DNA of 64,000 nt from Geobacter sp. UBA5730 (GTDB lineage Bacteria > Desulfobacterota > Desulfuromonadia > Geobacterales > Pseudopelobacteraceae). Under the pieces are notes generated by a model. The model saw only the letters and a list, made by a program, of their open reading frames with translations, was not told the origin of the DNA and did not search any database. How positions within the stretch are numbered: position 1 is the stretch's first letter; each line of letters begins with the position of its first letter. Shown here piece after piece: positions 7,500 to 17,419 of this stretch. A program made the position numbers and the translations under genes. The stretch lies in the NCBI GenBank assembly GCA_002419465.1, contig DIGE01000002.1, forward strand, positions 54,727-118,726. The letters run 5' to 3'.

Positions 7500-9918
7500 T
7501 TTTTCTTCTCCGTAGCCTCCACTCGCGTATGGCAACCACTGCGAAAAGACCAAAAGCCCCCAGGCTCAGCCACTTGCCAAGCTTGAACGGCAGCGGATCA
7601 AACCGGAACTCGACGCTGTGCCTGCCAGGTGTCAGGTAAACACCGCGCAGAATATGATTGACCGGAACGATGGCAACCGGCTTGCCATCAACGGTTGCAC
7701 GCCAGCCCTGTTGAAACTTTTCCCCCACAACCAGCAGGCTGTTGACGTTTGGCTCGGCGGTGAGCATGATCTGCTCAGCTTCAAATCGAGCAATCCGGAC
7801 CTGGTTGGCATCGACGGCGGCGTTGCCAAGGGCAATCACCGGAGCGGACTCAACCACGGCGGTTTTGGTCGGATCAAAGGACGGCTGCTGCATCCGCTTG
7901 AGCCTCTGCACAGGGTCAGCAACCAGCTCGACGTTGCTCACCAGCCAGGCCTTGGGTAACAACTGCCGGCTTTCCAGCACCACCTCGTCACCAGCGGTGA
8001 AAACCAGACGATACTGATCCACAAAGTGTGCCGCATCACGGTGGTAGAGCTGCTGATCGTACACGACCCAACGGACGTTCATCAACCGAGGCAGTGCAGA
8101 TTGCAGTGCAAAGGCATCCAGGTACTCCTGCCAACGGCGTTTCTGCACGGCGTTGGCGGTGAACAGCACCGGTACCTTAGCTGCTGCATAACGCATCGGA
8201 TCACTGGAGCCCAACAGAAGTGTCCGCTCAAGCGGCACCGGTTGGCCGGCCTTCGTCTGCTGCTGCCCCTTGATCCAGCGCAAAGCTGGGCTGGCGATGG
8301 TTTCCAGCCGGTTGGGAGGTTCGGTCAGCACCAGAAACTGACGGTTGACCCGCCAGAGGTCGCCGGTCAGAGTCGCCAGCAGTACCAGTAGCCCCAGCCA
8401 GACCGCCAGTCTACGGCGAACCATTGCCAGCAACACCAACGCATATAAACTGGCAAAGGCCAGCGCAATACCGGTTTCCTGTTCGACATTGAACCAGCGG
8501 TGCGCGACTAACCCTACGCCACTTTGATAACGGGTCGGGCGGGACAACAGCTCCAACAGCCAGGTTCTGATCGCTGCCCCGAACAGTTTTTCAATCCCTA
8601 AAAAAAGCGCCAACACGACCGGGACTGAACAGACCCAGAACAGCCACGGCGTAAGATGTGTCGAGCGTCGCACCTTTTCATCCCGCAACAGGTCAATCCC
8701 GCGCGCAGACAACACAGCCAGACCAAGGGCAGTGATAAACAGCATCATCTTGGGTACCCGGAAACGGCTGATTCCCGGCAGGTAGTCGTACAGAATCTGA
8801 TAGAACGGGGTGTACTTGCCCATGGAAAAGAGCAACCCGCCCAGCACCGCCAGCAGCGCAGCCTTGGTGATCCGGTCATTACGGAACAGTAACGGCAACG
8901 GCAGCAAAAGCCAGGGCAGCAGCCCAAAGTAGGAGGCGGTCTGGGTAAAGACCATTCTGCCCCAGTAATAGACCTGCCCGGCGACAGGCCGGTCACCGGC
9001 TTCCTGACGTGAGAGACCGAACAGACCGGGGATTACCAGGGCGACGGCTTCCTCAGGCGGCAACGACCACATCATGGCCTCGTCGCGCTCAAGTCCTCCC
9101 CTGCCCTGATTAGCACCGGAATGCACGCCCCGGTTGGTGTCCTGCGACCAGCCAACCAACGGCGCCAGCGAGATTGCCGATGCCGTCAGAAAAAAGAGCG
9201 TCATGCCAAGCGTCATCAACAGGGTACGGCCATTCTCCCGCAGCCCCTCGCCGCTGAATACCCCGGACAAAAGACGGATCATTACATAGGCCGCCACGCC
9301 GAGACAGGTATAGAAGGCGATCTGCCAGTGGGTGTTGAAAAACTGAAAGCTCAGCACCAGCCCTGCAGTCAGATAGTGTAACCAGCGACGGGACGTAAAA
9401 CCTTTTTCCAGGAAGTAGAAAACCCAGGGGGCATGGGCGATGGTGGCGATCTTCATCACATGGCCGGCATTGATCAACGAGACATTCTCGGTGCAGAACG
9501 CAAACAACAGACCGCCGAAAAGCGCAGCCCAACGGGAACAGCCCACCAGCCGGCAGTAGAGATAGGTTCCCGCCCCGCCCAGAAACAGATGCAGCACCAT
9601 GAACCAGGCCACACTGGCCGGGGCCGGGATCAAGCCAAAAATCAGACGATACAGGTAGAGGAACTGCATCGAGACCATGCCACCATCATTGGTATGGCCA
9701 CTATTGATATAGGGGTCCCAGCCGGCGCTGGCCAGGTTGATCCGTAACAGGGACCAGAGCGGCTTGCCGTAGGCGTCGTATACTCCCCAGTAAAACTCGT
9801 TGAGGATATCCGGGGCCCGCACGATCTTTGATGTAAACAGGATCGGGCTGAACAGGGCCACCATGATCGCCAGCAGCAGTACCAGCAGAGGCCAGTTACG
9901 GAAACGGTTCTGCGTCAT
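7483..9918 (-). CDS. YfhO-like multi-spanning membrane protein
   Basis: 811 residues with a dozen or more hydrophobic segments, starting with a membrane anchor (WPLLVLLLAIMVALFSPILF). A GT-C-like arrangement of transmembrane helices is followed by a large soluble C-terminal part (about 560-780) and a last helix. Family members (YfhO) are thought to glycosylate lipid-linked or cell-wall polymers; the donor and acceptor here are unknown. The ATG overlaps the stop of the upstream glycosyltransferase (ATGA). Confidence 0.75.
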   Translation of the reverse strand: MTQNRFRNWPLLVLLLAIMVALFSPILFTSKIVRAPDILNEFYWGVYDAYGKPLWSLLRINLASAGWDPYINSGHTNDGGMVSMQFLYLYRLIFGLIPAPASVAWFMVLHLFLGGAGTYLYCRLVGCSRWAALFGGLLFAFCTENVSLINAGHVMKIATIAHAPWVFYFLEKGFTSRRWLHYLTAGLVLSFQFFNTHWQIAFYTCLGVAAYVMIRLLSGVFSGEGLRENGRTLLMTLGMTLFFLTASAISLAPLVGWSQDTNRGVHSGANQGRGGLERDEAMMWSLPPEEAVALVIPGLFGLSRQEAGDRPVAGQVYYWGRMVFTQTASYFGLLPWLLLPLPLLFRNDRITKAALLAVLGGLLFSMGKYTPFYQILYDYLPGISRFRVPKMMLFITALGLAVLSARGIDLLRDEKVRRSTHLTPWLFWVCSVPVVLALFLGIEKLFGAAIRTWLLELLSRPTRYQSGVGLVAHRWFNVEQETGIALAFASLYALVLLAMVRRRLAVWLGLLVLLATLTGDLWRVNRQFLVLTEPPNRLETIASPALRWIKGQQQTKAGQPVPLERTLLLGSSDPMRYAAAKVPVLFTANAVQKRRWQEYLDAFALQSALPRLMNVRWVVYDQQLYHRDAAHFVDQYRLVFTAGDEVVLESRQLLPKAWLVSNVELVADPVQRLKRMQQPSFDPTKTAVVESAPVIALGNAAVDANQVRIARFEAEQIMLTAEPNVNSLLVVGEKFQQGWRATVDGKPVAIVPVNHILRGVYLTPGRHSVEFRFDPLPFKLGKWLSLGAFGLFAVVAIREWRLRRRKNAGLY

Positions 9919-11108
9919 GGCACCCGTAATCCTTCATAAAACTGCTCCAGTCGCAGCGCCGCATATTCCCAACCGAACACCGTGCGCAAGCAGCGCGCGG
10001 CTGCCAGCCCCAACTGTAGTGCCAGTTCATGATCAATCAGCAGCCGCTCTGCCGCATCAGCCAGTCCGTTGACATCGCCCGCCTCCACCAGCAAACCGCT
10101 TTCATTGTGAACCAGATATTCATTGATCTGGCCAACCCGCTCCGCGGCTACCGGAATTCCGGCTGCCGCCAGTTCAGCCAGCTTTGCCGGACATTTGGTC
10201 CGGTTCACCAACGTGTCGTCAAAGGGGTAGATTGCCGCGTCAGCAGCAGCCAGGCAATCGGCCAGCACAGCCGGTTCCTGCCATCCGGCAGACACCAGAT
10301 TCCGATGAAACCCCGAACGGATAGCGGCCTGTACCAGTTGCTGCGCCTCTCCCCGTGACCCCTGCCCCACCACCAACACCCTGACCGACGGCAACTGCCG
10401 GCAGAGTCGCTCCAGCACAGCATACAAACGCTGCTGGCTGAACTCGAAAAAACGGGTATACAGCAGCAGCACCGGCGCATCCAACGGAATACCGAACCGC
10501 TGACGTCCCTGCAAACGGTCACCGGCAGGACGCAGCAGAGGGCCATTGGGCAGATACAAGGTCTGCTGCCGCCTGGCTCCCATCCCCCAAGCCAGTGACT
10601 CCAAGGTACGGGAGGCCACCGTCACCCCATCGGCCCAGCGGGTCAGATACTGTTCCTGAAAGCTAAACAGACGCTTTTCCGGCCAACTGTAGGGGTGCAA
10701 ATCATTCATACCGCCGGTGCCTTCCCGGTCATCGCTGTCCACCACCAGCAGCGGCATCCGTACACCGGCCAGTCGAAGGCCGAGCTGGGCCAGAGCAGCC
10801 AGACCACCATAACCCTTCGGCTTGAAGAGATGTATCAAGGCTGGTTGCTGATCCAGAGCCTCACGCAACATCCTGAGGGCAATAAACGGTGCTGCCAGTG
10901 CCCCGGCAGTAGGCCCCAACAGAACGTTACGCACCTCTACCCCGTCCCACTCCTCCACCAACCCGGCATCTTCCGGATTGGTATGGGGAGGCGCGATGAT
11001 CACAACCTCATGGCCATGCTTGTGCAGCGCCTGAGCCAGGGGCAGCATGCGGGCCTGCAACGATCCCTTGGGCCTGATACCGAACGGTGCAAGAAAAACA
11101 ATTCTCAT
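9915..11108 (-). CDS. Glycosyltransferase family 4-like protein
   Basis: 397 residues with a GT-B fold layout: N-terminal MRIVFLAPFGIRPKGSLQARMLPLAQALHKHGHEVVII, C-terminal nucleotide-sugar half with AAADAAIYPFDDTLVNRTKCPAKLAELAAAGIPV. The usual ExxxxxxxE motif is modified (K-C-P-A-K-L-A-E-L), so the donor is uncertain. The ATG at 11108 follows the TAG of the upstream gene by one base, supporting coupled translation. Confidence 0.78.
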   Translation of the reverse strand: MRIVFLAPFGIRPKGSLQARMLPLAQALHKHGHEVVIIAPPHTNPEDAGLVEEWDGVEVRNVLLGPTAGALAAPFIALRMLREALDQQPALIHLFKPKGYGGLAALAQLGLRLAGVRMPLLVVDSDDREGTGGMNDLHPYSWPEKRLFSFQEQYLTRWADGVTVASRTLESLAWGMGARRQQTLYLPNGPLLRPAGDRLQGRQRFGIPLDAPVLLLYTRFFEFSQQRLYAVLERLCRQLPSVRVLVVGQGSRGEAQQLVQAAIRSGFHRNLVSAGWQEPAVLADCLAAADAAIYPFDDTLVNRTKCPAKLAELAAAGIPVAAERVGQINEYLVHNESGLLVEAGDVNGLADAAERLLIDHELALQLGLAAARCLRTVFGWEYAALRLEQFYEGLRVP

Positions 11109-11109
11109 G

Positions 11110-11886
11110 CTAACGCCCAAGACCTTTCTTGATACCCCGGTACAGCTCACCGCCTGCCAGCCGATAGTAGAGCGGCAGCAGCGGCAGCAACCATGCCGAC
11201 CAGCCGCCGAAAAAGCGGGGGTGCTTTGCCATCAACCGGCAATGCAACTGTGCCTTCAACGACGCAGCCATGCCGGCAGCCATGGAGGCTGGGTGCTTGC
11301 GATAGAAAAAACCGACCAGTGGCAGGCAACACACCGTCCGGCCCAGCTCAAGCAGCGACAGCCAAAAATCCCAATCCTCCCAGCCCCGCCGCAGCAGTTC
11401 GTCATAACCGCCTACCATCTGCCAGTCATCCCGCCGATAGAGCGCAGCACAAAAAATCACATTGCCGAGCATCATCCGCACCCGTGAGGCAGGGGCCAGC
11501 CGCCAGGGCCCACTCTCGGCGCCGAACCTTTCTGCCCGGCAGTAAACGACGCCCAGCTGCGGATCAGCCTCCAGAGCCGCCACCGCCTGCCCCAGGTACT
11601 CAGGACCGATCCGGTCATCGGCATCCAGCGGCAGGATGTAGCGCCCCTGGGCTTCTGCAATGCCGCTGTTGCGGGCAGCGGCCAGACCGCCGTTTGCCCG
11701 GCGGATCAGTCTGGTTTTGGGGTACTCCAGCATGTCCAGAATCCGGCGGGTCTCAGGCTCAGTGGAGCCGTCATCCACCACGATGATCTCCAGCTCTGTA
11801 AAATCGGAAGCCAGCACCGAGCCGATCGACTCGGCCAGATACCGCCCCTGGTTGTAGCAGGGTATGATGATGGAGATGAGGGGCAT
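11110..11886 (-). CDS. Glycosyltransferase family 2
   Basis: 258 residues with a GT-A fold: PLISIIIPCYNQGRYLAESI at the N-terminus, VDDGSTEPET, and the metal-binding DXD as LPLDADDRIG. The acceptor side has GWEDWDFWLSLLELG. It is predicted to transfer a sugar to a growing cell-surface glycan at the inner face of the membrane. The start at 11886 follows the upstream TGA by two bases; AGAGGTG lies ahead of it. Confidence 0.87.
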   Translation of the reverse strand: MPLISIIIPCYNQGRYLAESIGSVLASDFTELEIIVVDDGSTEPETRRILDMLEYPKTRLIRRANGGLAAARNSGIAEAQGRYILPLDADDRIGPEYLGQAVAALEADPQLGVVYCRAERFGAESGPWRLAPASRVRMMLGNVIFCAALYRRDDWQMVGGYDELLRRGWEDWDFWLSLLELGRTVCCLPLVGFFYRKHPASMAAGMAASLKAQLHCRLMAKHPRFFGGWSAWLLPLLPLYYRLAGGELYRGIKKGLGR

Positions 11887-11888
11887 AG

Positions 11889-13040
11889 TCACCTCTGTAT
11901 CACCTGGCGATACTGCTGGCAAAACCGCTGACCGGCGAACCGGTCCCGGGCATAGCACGCAGCTGCAGACGAGAGACCGGCCAGCTGGTGCCGGTTTCCA
12001 GCCAGATACACAACCGCATCAAACAGAGCCTTGACCACGGCCTGTTCATCTCCGGCCGGCAACAGCCAGCCGTTCTCCAGGTGTCGAATGTGTTCCGGAA
12101 TACCACCCACCGCGGTGCAGACCGGCACACAGCCCTGGGCCATTCCTTCCATGATCGTGAGTGGGAAGCCTTCCCGGCTTGAGACAATTACCACCAGATG
12201 CGATGTCGCATACAAGGCCTGCAATACAGCAAAGTCACTGATCCCGCCAGTACAGCTGCAGTATGCTGCATCACCATCTTCAAGCCACTGATCCAGATCC
12301 CCCACCAGGGTAAAACTGACATTGATTTCTTTTTCAACGCAGCGTCGTGCAGCCCGGCCGATCAGATGAATCCTTTTCTCTTCACTCCCGCGCCCTACAA
12401 ACAAGATCTGTATCGGACCATCGTGGGGCTTGGATGGTTGCTCTGTCGGCACCATCACCCGGTTTGGTATAATCGTAACCTTTTCATCAAAAGACGGAAC
12501 AATCCCGTTCTTCCGGTAAAAGTTCAGCAGTTCCCCTTTTACCCAGTCACTGATCACCACCCGTTGATCCAGCCGGTCCAGCACCGGCAAGGCAAACTGT
12601 TCCGCGCCCCCCCCCAGACCATGCAGCAGATCCGTGGCCCGCACGGTGGGCGGCAGGTACGGCAGCAACAGGTAATAAAACAGTGCATTGCAGCCAAACA
12701 CCCGCGCATTGGCGTGCCTGCCGATCAGGCCGGCCAGGATGCCGGCGCTGAACGGATAGGTGTATTTGAGCAACCAGCCGCAATCGAAACAACGGGCAGC
12801 TACGGTAAACTGTTGCCAAAACTGCCTGTCACGGGAGCGCTTGACAAAAAAGACCCAGGGCCGCTCCGCTGTAAAACAGTTTACAATTTCGGCATGCACC
12901 TTTTCCGCCCCGCCGGTATGATAGAACGGGAAAAAGAAAAACAGGCCCGACCGGTTGCGAACCGGCAACAGCCGGCCGAGGCCAACGCCGAGCCTGACCA
13001 GCAGGACCATCAGCGGATGAGTATGGAACGAGGTCTTCAT
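11889..13040 (-). CDS. Glycosyltransferase family 4
   Basis: 383 residues, GT-B type. The C-terminal half contains PIQILFVGRGSEEKRIHLIGRAA and SSREGFPLTIMEGMAQGCVPV, the E-x7-E donor-binding motif. The N-terminal half (FPFYHTGGAEKVHAEI) is the acceptor domain. The ATG overlaps the stop of the upstream glycosyltransferase (ATGA). Confidence 0.87.
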   Translation of the reverse strand: MKTSFHTHPLMVLLVRLGVGLGRLLPVRNRSGLFFFFPFYHTGGAEKVHAEIVNCFTAERPWVFFVKRSRDRQFWQQFTVAARCFDCGWLLKYTYPFSAGILAGLIGRHANARVFGCNALFYYLLLPYLPPTVRATDLLHGLGGGAEQFALPVLDRLDQRVVISDWVKGELLNFYRKNGIVPSFDEKVTIIPNRVMVPTEQPSKPHDGPIQILFVGRGSEEKRIHLIGRAARRCVEKEINVSFTLVGDLDQWLEDGDAAYCSCTGGISDFAVLQALYATSHLVVIVSSREGFPLTIMEGMAQGCVPVCTAVGGIPEHIRHLENGWLLPAGDEQAVVKALFDAVVYLAGNRHQLAGLSSAAACYARDRFAGQRFCQQYRQVIQR

Positions 13041-14182
13041 GGGGTACCATCCAGGGCGGCCTGCAGGTAGTCGACCGTCTCGCGGCACATCCGTTCCAGG
13101 CCGAACTGTTCAGCGGCACGGCTTTGCATCAACGCACCCTGTTGACGGCGCACAGCCGGATCAAGCAGCAAACGCTCCAGCAACCGCGCCAGAGCGAAGG
13201 CATCAGCAACCGGTGCAAGCCACACGACACCCTCGTCACCAACCGCTTCACGCATACCAGGGATATCGCTGCCGGTCACCGCTAACCCGGCAGCCATTGC
13301 CTCCAGTACGGCATTGGGTATGCCTTCGCTGGGAGAGCTATGCACACACAGCTCTGATGCTGCCAAAAGTCCGCTGACATCTGCCACCCCGCCGAGGAAA
13401 CGTACCTGCCCGGCAATTCCCAGCTGGGCGGCTTGCCGCTGTAGTGCTTCGGCCCGGTCATCAAACCGTCCCGCAAGAACCAGCACCGGCTGCGCTCCTG
13501 ACCAGCGGTCCAGCACGAGCCGCCAGGCCTGAAGCAACGTGTCATGATCCTTATAGCTGCTCAAATTGGCCACCATCACGGCAATGCAGATGCCTTCCGC
13601 GACCCCCAGACGTTCCCGCCAGGTCCGTCGATCCGCCCGGGGATCCTCAAGCCTGATGCCATTGCGAATCAATTGCAGCTGTTGCGGCTGAAGCCCGAAC
13701 GTATCCTGCAGAAAGCGTCTGCCCCCCTCGGCATTGACAATGAAATGCGTGCTCTGATGGATTGCCAGCCGGTGCAGCAGACCAGGAGCCAACAGCAGCC
13801 CAGCATCGGCCTGGTTCCAGATGCAGAGGCGGACACCGCATACTCGCCACAGCAATGCCGCCGCCAGGTTCGGCACCTTGGTGTAGGACAGCAGCACTGT
13901 CGGTTGCGCTTGTCGCAGGCGGTACCAGAGCCGTAGCAGGTGCGGCAGCCGACGGCGCAGGCCCCAATGCAACGGCACTGCCTGCCAGGGAATCCCCCAG
14001 GCCTCGCACTGGTCAGCCACGGGGCCACGCAGCCGCCCCAACCCCCAGACCTCGACAACGGCACCACACACATCCTTCAGGTGACGCGCCACCAGCAGTC
14101 CCTGACGTTCAGCCCCGCCCATCTCCAGGTTGCCGAACAGGAGCACAACCTTCTGGCCTGTCATGATCGATCCGTGTTCCAT
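13037..14182 (-). CDS. Glycosyltransferase family 4
   Basis: 381 residues, GT-B type: GNLEMGGAERQGLLVARHL at the N-terminus and SSPSEGIPNAVLEAMAAGLAV with the E-x7-E motif near residues 285-293. MVANLSSYKDHDTLLQAW is the typical start of the second Rossmann half. It lies just after the flippase gene. ATGs at 14182 and 14164 are both possible; an AGGCGG supports 14182. Confidence 0.87.
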   Translation of the reverse strand: MEHGSIMTGQKVVLLFGNLEMGGAERQGLLVARHLKDVCGAVVEVWGLGRLRGPVADQCEAWGIPWQAVPLHWGLRRRLPHLLRLWYRLRQAQPTVLLSYTKVPNLAAALLWRVCGVRLCIWNQADAGLLLAPGLLHRLAIHQSTHFIVNAEGGRRFLQDTFGLQPQQLQLIRNGIRLEDPRADRRTWRERLGVAEGICIAVMVANLSSYKDHDTLLQAWRLVLDRWSGAQPVLVLAGRFDDRAEALQRQAAQLGIAGQVRFLGGVADVSGLLAASELCVHSSPSEGIPNAVLEAMAAGLAVTGSDIPGMREAVGDEGVVWLAPVADAFALARLLERLLLDPAVRRQQGALMQSRAAEQFGLERMCRETVDYLQAALDGTP

Positions 14183-14191
14183 CGGCGCCGC

Positions 14192-15553
14192 CTACCAGAA
14201 CCTGGGCCAGAGCAGACTGCGGGTGATGACTGCACCGACCGGGCGGAATGCCGGAACCAGATAGCAGGCGCCATGGGCGGCAAACCAGTAGGAAAAAAGC
14301 GTTGCCAGCACCGCCCCCATCCCCCCCAGAAGAGGTATCAACGCCAGGTTGAGCACGATGTTGCTGACAGCGCCGCAGATTGAAAACCAAAACAGGGCCT
14401 GCGGGCTATTGATGGCGATCAGGTAACTGTTGCGTGCCACGGAAATGTTGGCAAACAGGCCGGCCCAGATCAGTACGGCCAACAAAGGGGCCGAAGACCG
14501 GTAGGCGGCGCCGAACAGCAGCTGTACCAGCCAGGGTGCCAGCAGGGTCACCGGCAGGGCCACCGCGTATCCCAGAAAAACCAGCAGAGAGTACAGCCGT
14601 TGCAGTTTCTGCTGAAACAGCACCTGATCGCTGCTGTGCAGCTTGACCAACTCAGGGAAAACCGACGACACAATCACGGTCGGCACAAAATACCAGACCT
14701 CGGCAATCCTGACCGCAGCGGCATAAAAGCCCACCTCGGCCTGATCAGCCAGCATCCCCAGCATGACCTGGTCAATCCGCAGATAGATCATCAGGACAAC
14801 ACCGGACAGCACCATCGGCACCGCTTCGTGTAGCAACCGGCGATACCACCCACGATCCCAGCGCCACTGCGAAGCGCGCTCTCCACTCAGCCGATAGGCC
14901 AGCAGCAGAGCCATTGCAGTCAACAGTGCCTCAAGGGCTGTGGCAACGCCGATTGCCACAACACCTCCCCCGGTGAGAACCACCGCAATCTTGGCGCCTG
15001 ATGAGAAGAGGAAAGCGCTGCTGCGGGCAATCACCACATAACGGGAGGCAACCCGATGCTGAAACCAGAGGTCAATCACCTCGAGGGATTGAAACAGCAG
15101 GGCGCTGCCCAGCACCGCCACCAGCGCCAGGGCAATCGGATCAGCGGGACGCACCAGCGGAATCAGCAGCACTGCGGCAACCAACGCAAGCAGACCGGTT
15201 CCCAGACGCATCAGCAGGGTGGTGCCCATGATCTGGGGCCGTTGATCAGGGCAGGTGAGCAGCTCACGCACCACCAGGGATTCCAGACCAAACAGGGCGA
15301 TCGCTGAGAACAGCATGACATAGGAACCGGCAAAACTGAGCAGACCATAACCCTCAGGCCCCAGATAACGGGCAACCCAGACCCCCACCAGCAGGCCCAC
15401 CCCCATGCGGACCAAACGATCGCTTAACAGCCAGAGGGTGTTGGCAAAACCGGGATGCTGCAGAGTGGATTCAAGACGGCACCGCAGTGCGGAGGGCAGA
15501 TATCTGAGAAGAGCAGCGACCATGGCCTGGTGTTCAGGCCTGCTGAATGTCAC
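14192..15553 (-). CDS. Wzx-type polysaccharide flippase (MOP superfamily)
   Basis: 453 residues, mostly hydrophobic, with about 12-14 membrane helices. The opening LLSDRLVRMGVGLLVGVWVARYLGPEGYGLLSFAGS is characteristic of RfbX/Wzx family flippases, which translocate undecaprenyl-linked oligosaccharide to the periplasm. Its position inside the glycosyltransferase run supports this. Confidence 0.88.
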   Translation of the reverse strand: MTFSRPEHQAMVAALLRYLPSALRCRLESTLQHPGFANTLWLLSDRLVRMGVGLLVGVWVARYLGPEGYGLLSFAGSYVMLFSAIALFGLESLVVRELLTCPDQRPQIMGTTLLMRLGTGLLALVAAVLLIPLVRPADPIALALVAVLGSALLFQSLEVIDLWFQHRVASRYVVIARSSAFLFSSGAKIAVVLTGGGVVAIGVATALEALLTAMALLLAYRLSGERASQWRWDRGWYRRLLHEAVPMVLSGVVLMIYLRIDQVMLGMLADQAEVGFYAAAVRIAEVWYFVPTVIVSSVFPELVKLHSSDQVLFQQKLQRLYSLLVFLGYAVALPVTLLAPWLVQLLFGAAYRSSAPLLAVLIWAGLFANISVARNSYLIAINSPQALFWFSICGAVSNIVLNLALIPLLGGMGAVLATLFSYWFAAHGACYLVPAFRPVGAVITRSLLWPRFW

Positions 15554-15567
15554 CAGACAGCTTCAGA

Positions 15568-16194
15568 TCACGCTGCATGGCGCTGTTCCAGAAAAAGGGC
15601 TGGCACCAGGATCGCCTCAGGGGTCACCCCCAGCTCCAGCAAGGTGGCCTTTAGTTCAGCTGCGCGCTTGAGGGAGGTGATCACAATCCGGTGGGTTTCA
15701 CCCAACAGGGCATAAGCCAGCGAGACCACTTCGCACCCCATGAACGGTTCGCCGATACCGCACGTATCCATGGCCACCGATAATTCAAGCCCGGCCTTGT
15801 GCAGGGTCAGCCAGACCAGCGCAGTGACGCCATCAATACCGCAGAACGCCACCCGTTCCACCCCTTCCGCGTGCAGACGATCGGCGATCAGCTGATATTC
15901 ATCCTGCACCACAGCCAGCAGATCATCCAGATAGCGGGCATGCTGCACCGCCAGACGACGGCGTTCCAACGCGCCTTTGGGCGTCAGCTGATAGCTGATG
16001 CGATTGGCTGCGAGTTCCCTGGTTTTTACCCAGCCCTTGTCACTACAGACCTTGAGATACCCGTTGACCAACCCCAGGGCGCTGGACAACCGCCGGGACA
16101 GATCACGTTGAGAGGTCACGTCCCCCTTGTCCAGCTCGCACAGCAGACGGAACACCGTATAGTCATCAAGTGATGCAACCACCCTCTTGTTCAT
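15568..16194 (-). CDS. Winged-helix regulator with Rossmann-like C-terminal domain
   Basis: 208 residues. The first about 75 form a winged-helix unit of the MarR/EPS-associated type (YTVFRLLCELDKGDVTSQRDLSRRL, GYLKVCSDKGWVK, ISYQLTPKG). The remainder (RVAFCGIDGVTALVWLTLHKAGLEL, RIVITSLKRAAELKATLLELG) looks like a nucleotide-binding alpha/beta domain. It may sense a sugar nucleotide or glycan intermediate and autoregulate the operon; that is inference. The upstream gene ends inside the possible N-terminal extension, so I used the ATG at 16194. Confidence 0.65.
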   Translation of the reverse strand: MNKRVVASLDDYTVFRLLCELDKGDVTSQRDLSRRLSSALGLVNGYLKVCSDKGWVKTRELAANRISYQLTPKGALERRRLAVQHARYLDDLLAVVQDEYQLIADRLHAEGVERVAFCGIDGVTALVWLTLHKAGLELSVAMDTCGIGEPFMGCEVVSLAYALLGETHRIVITSLKRAAELKATLLELGVTPEAILVPALFLEQRHAA

Positions 16195-16219
16195 AGCCCG
16201 AACAGTACCCCAGTCAAGT

Positions 16220-17419
16220 TCATCTTGCAACTGCTATCAGCTGTGCGTAGATCGTCTCAAGGTCCGCAACCCGCCGCTTCCAGCTGTGTTCCTCCCGAGC
16301 CCGCAAACGCAACCGCTGCCCCTTGAGCTGTAGGTCTTCACGGTCTGCCAAAGCCTGCTCGATACAACGAGCCAGATCGTCGGCACTGCCGGTCTCGGCA
16401 TAGATACCGTCTTCACCCAGCAGTTCCCGATTGACCGGGCTGTCAAAGCAAACCGTGGGCAGACCACAGGCCATATAGTTGAGCAACTTGCCGTTGGCCT
16501 CGGTGACTGAAAGCTTGGGAGACACCGCCAGGTCACCTGACGACAGCAGTAATGGCGCATCGGCGTAGTCAACCCGCCCGGTAAAGGTCACAAAGCCGCC
16601 CAGCTTGAGTTCCTGGGCCTTGACACGGTACTCCTGGTCCGGGAACCCCATCACCAGCAGGTGGAACGTACAGCGGCGTTCCTTGAGCAGCACTGCTGCC
16701 TCAAGCAGCAGATCAGTCCCCTGATACCGGCTTAACAGCCCCAGATAGACAACCAGCGGCAGATCTTCGTTGATGGCAAGCCGACGGCGGGCTTCGCCAC
16801 GGGAGAGCGGCCGAAAGGTCATGGTGTCCACCCCATCGGGCAAGACCTCGACGCGTTTTCCCGAGAGCCCCGCAGCCAGCAGCTCATCCCTGCCAGGGGT
16901 GGAACTGGTGATCACCCGGTCAGCCAGCCGGTTGATACTGCGCTCGATCGCGATGAAAAGGCGGTGCAGCCATGAGCCGGCCTTGAAAAAGCGGTGATTG
17001 AGCGACTCCCCCGTCAGGCTGCCCTGGTAGTCGAACACCAACGGAATCTTCAGCAATTTCGCCACCAGCCAGCCCACCAGCGCCCCCTCGTGCAGATGAC
17101 CGTGGATAAGCTGGGGTCGGAAGCGTAACGCGGCAGAAAGCGCCGTTATCAGGAGCAGCATGTCCAGGTAGAGCTTGTGCCAGGAAGGACCGGCCTCCCG
17201 TTTGTCATACCAGGGCACCGCCACGCTCCGCTCGACCGGCACCGGCTCCAGGTCGCGTCCCAGATGATAGCTGACGATCCGTACCTGATGGCCGCGCGCT
17301 ATCAGGGCGCGGGCCTCCTCATAAATCCTGACATGACAGCCCCGGTCCGAAAAATAAGGAGTGGGCGCGATCATCAGGATCCGCAAACCGGCTTGGGTCA
17401 GGGAATCAGGCGTGGACAT
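16220..17419 (-). CDS. Glycosyltransferase family 4
   Basis: 399 residues: LRILMIAPTPYFSDRGCHVRIYEEARAL at the N-terminus; VVYLGLLSRYQGTDLLLEAAVLL, DLAVSPKLSVTEANGKLLNYMACGLPTV in the C-terminal half. One Glu of the E-x7-E motif is at TEANGKL. Predicted to extend a lipid-linked glycan. It overlaps the start of the upstream dolichyl-type transferase by 14 bases at its 5' end. Confidence 0.86.
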   Translation of the reverse strand: MSTPDSLTQAGLRILMIAPTPYFSDRGCHVRIYEEARALIARGHQVRIVSYHLGRDLEPVPVERSVAVPWYDKREAGPSWHKLYLDMLLLITALSAALRFRPQLIHGHLHEGALVGWLVAKLLKIPLVFDYQGSLTGESLNHRFFKAGSWLHRLFIAIERSINRLADRVITSSTPGRDELLAAGLSGKRVEVLPDGVDTMTFRPLSRGEARRRLAINEDLPLVVYLGLLSRYQGTDLLLEAAVLLKERRCTFHLLVMGFPDQEYRVKAQELKLGGFVTFTGRVDYADAPLLLSSGDLAVSPKLSVTEANGKLLNYMACGLPTVCFDSPVNRELLGEDGIYAETGSADDLARCIEQALADREDLQLKGQRLRLRAREEHSWKRRVADLETIYAQLIAVAR

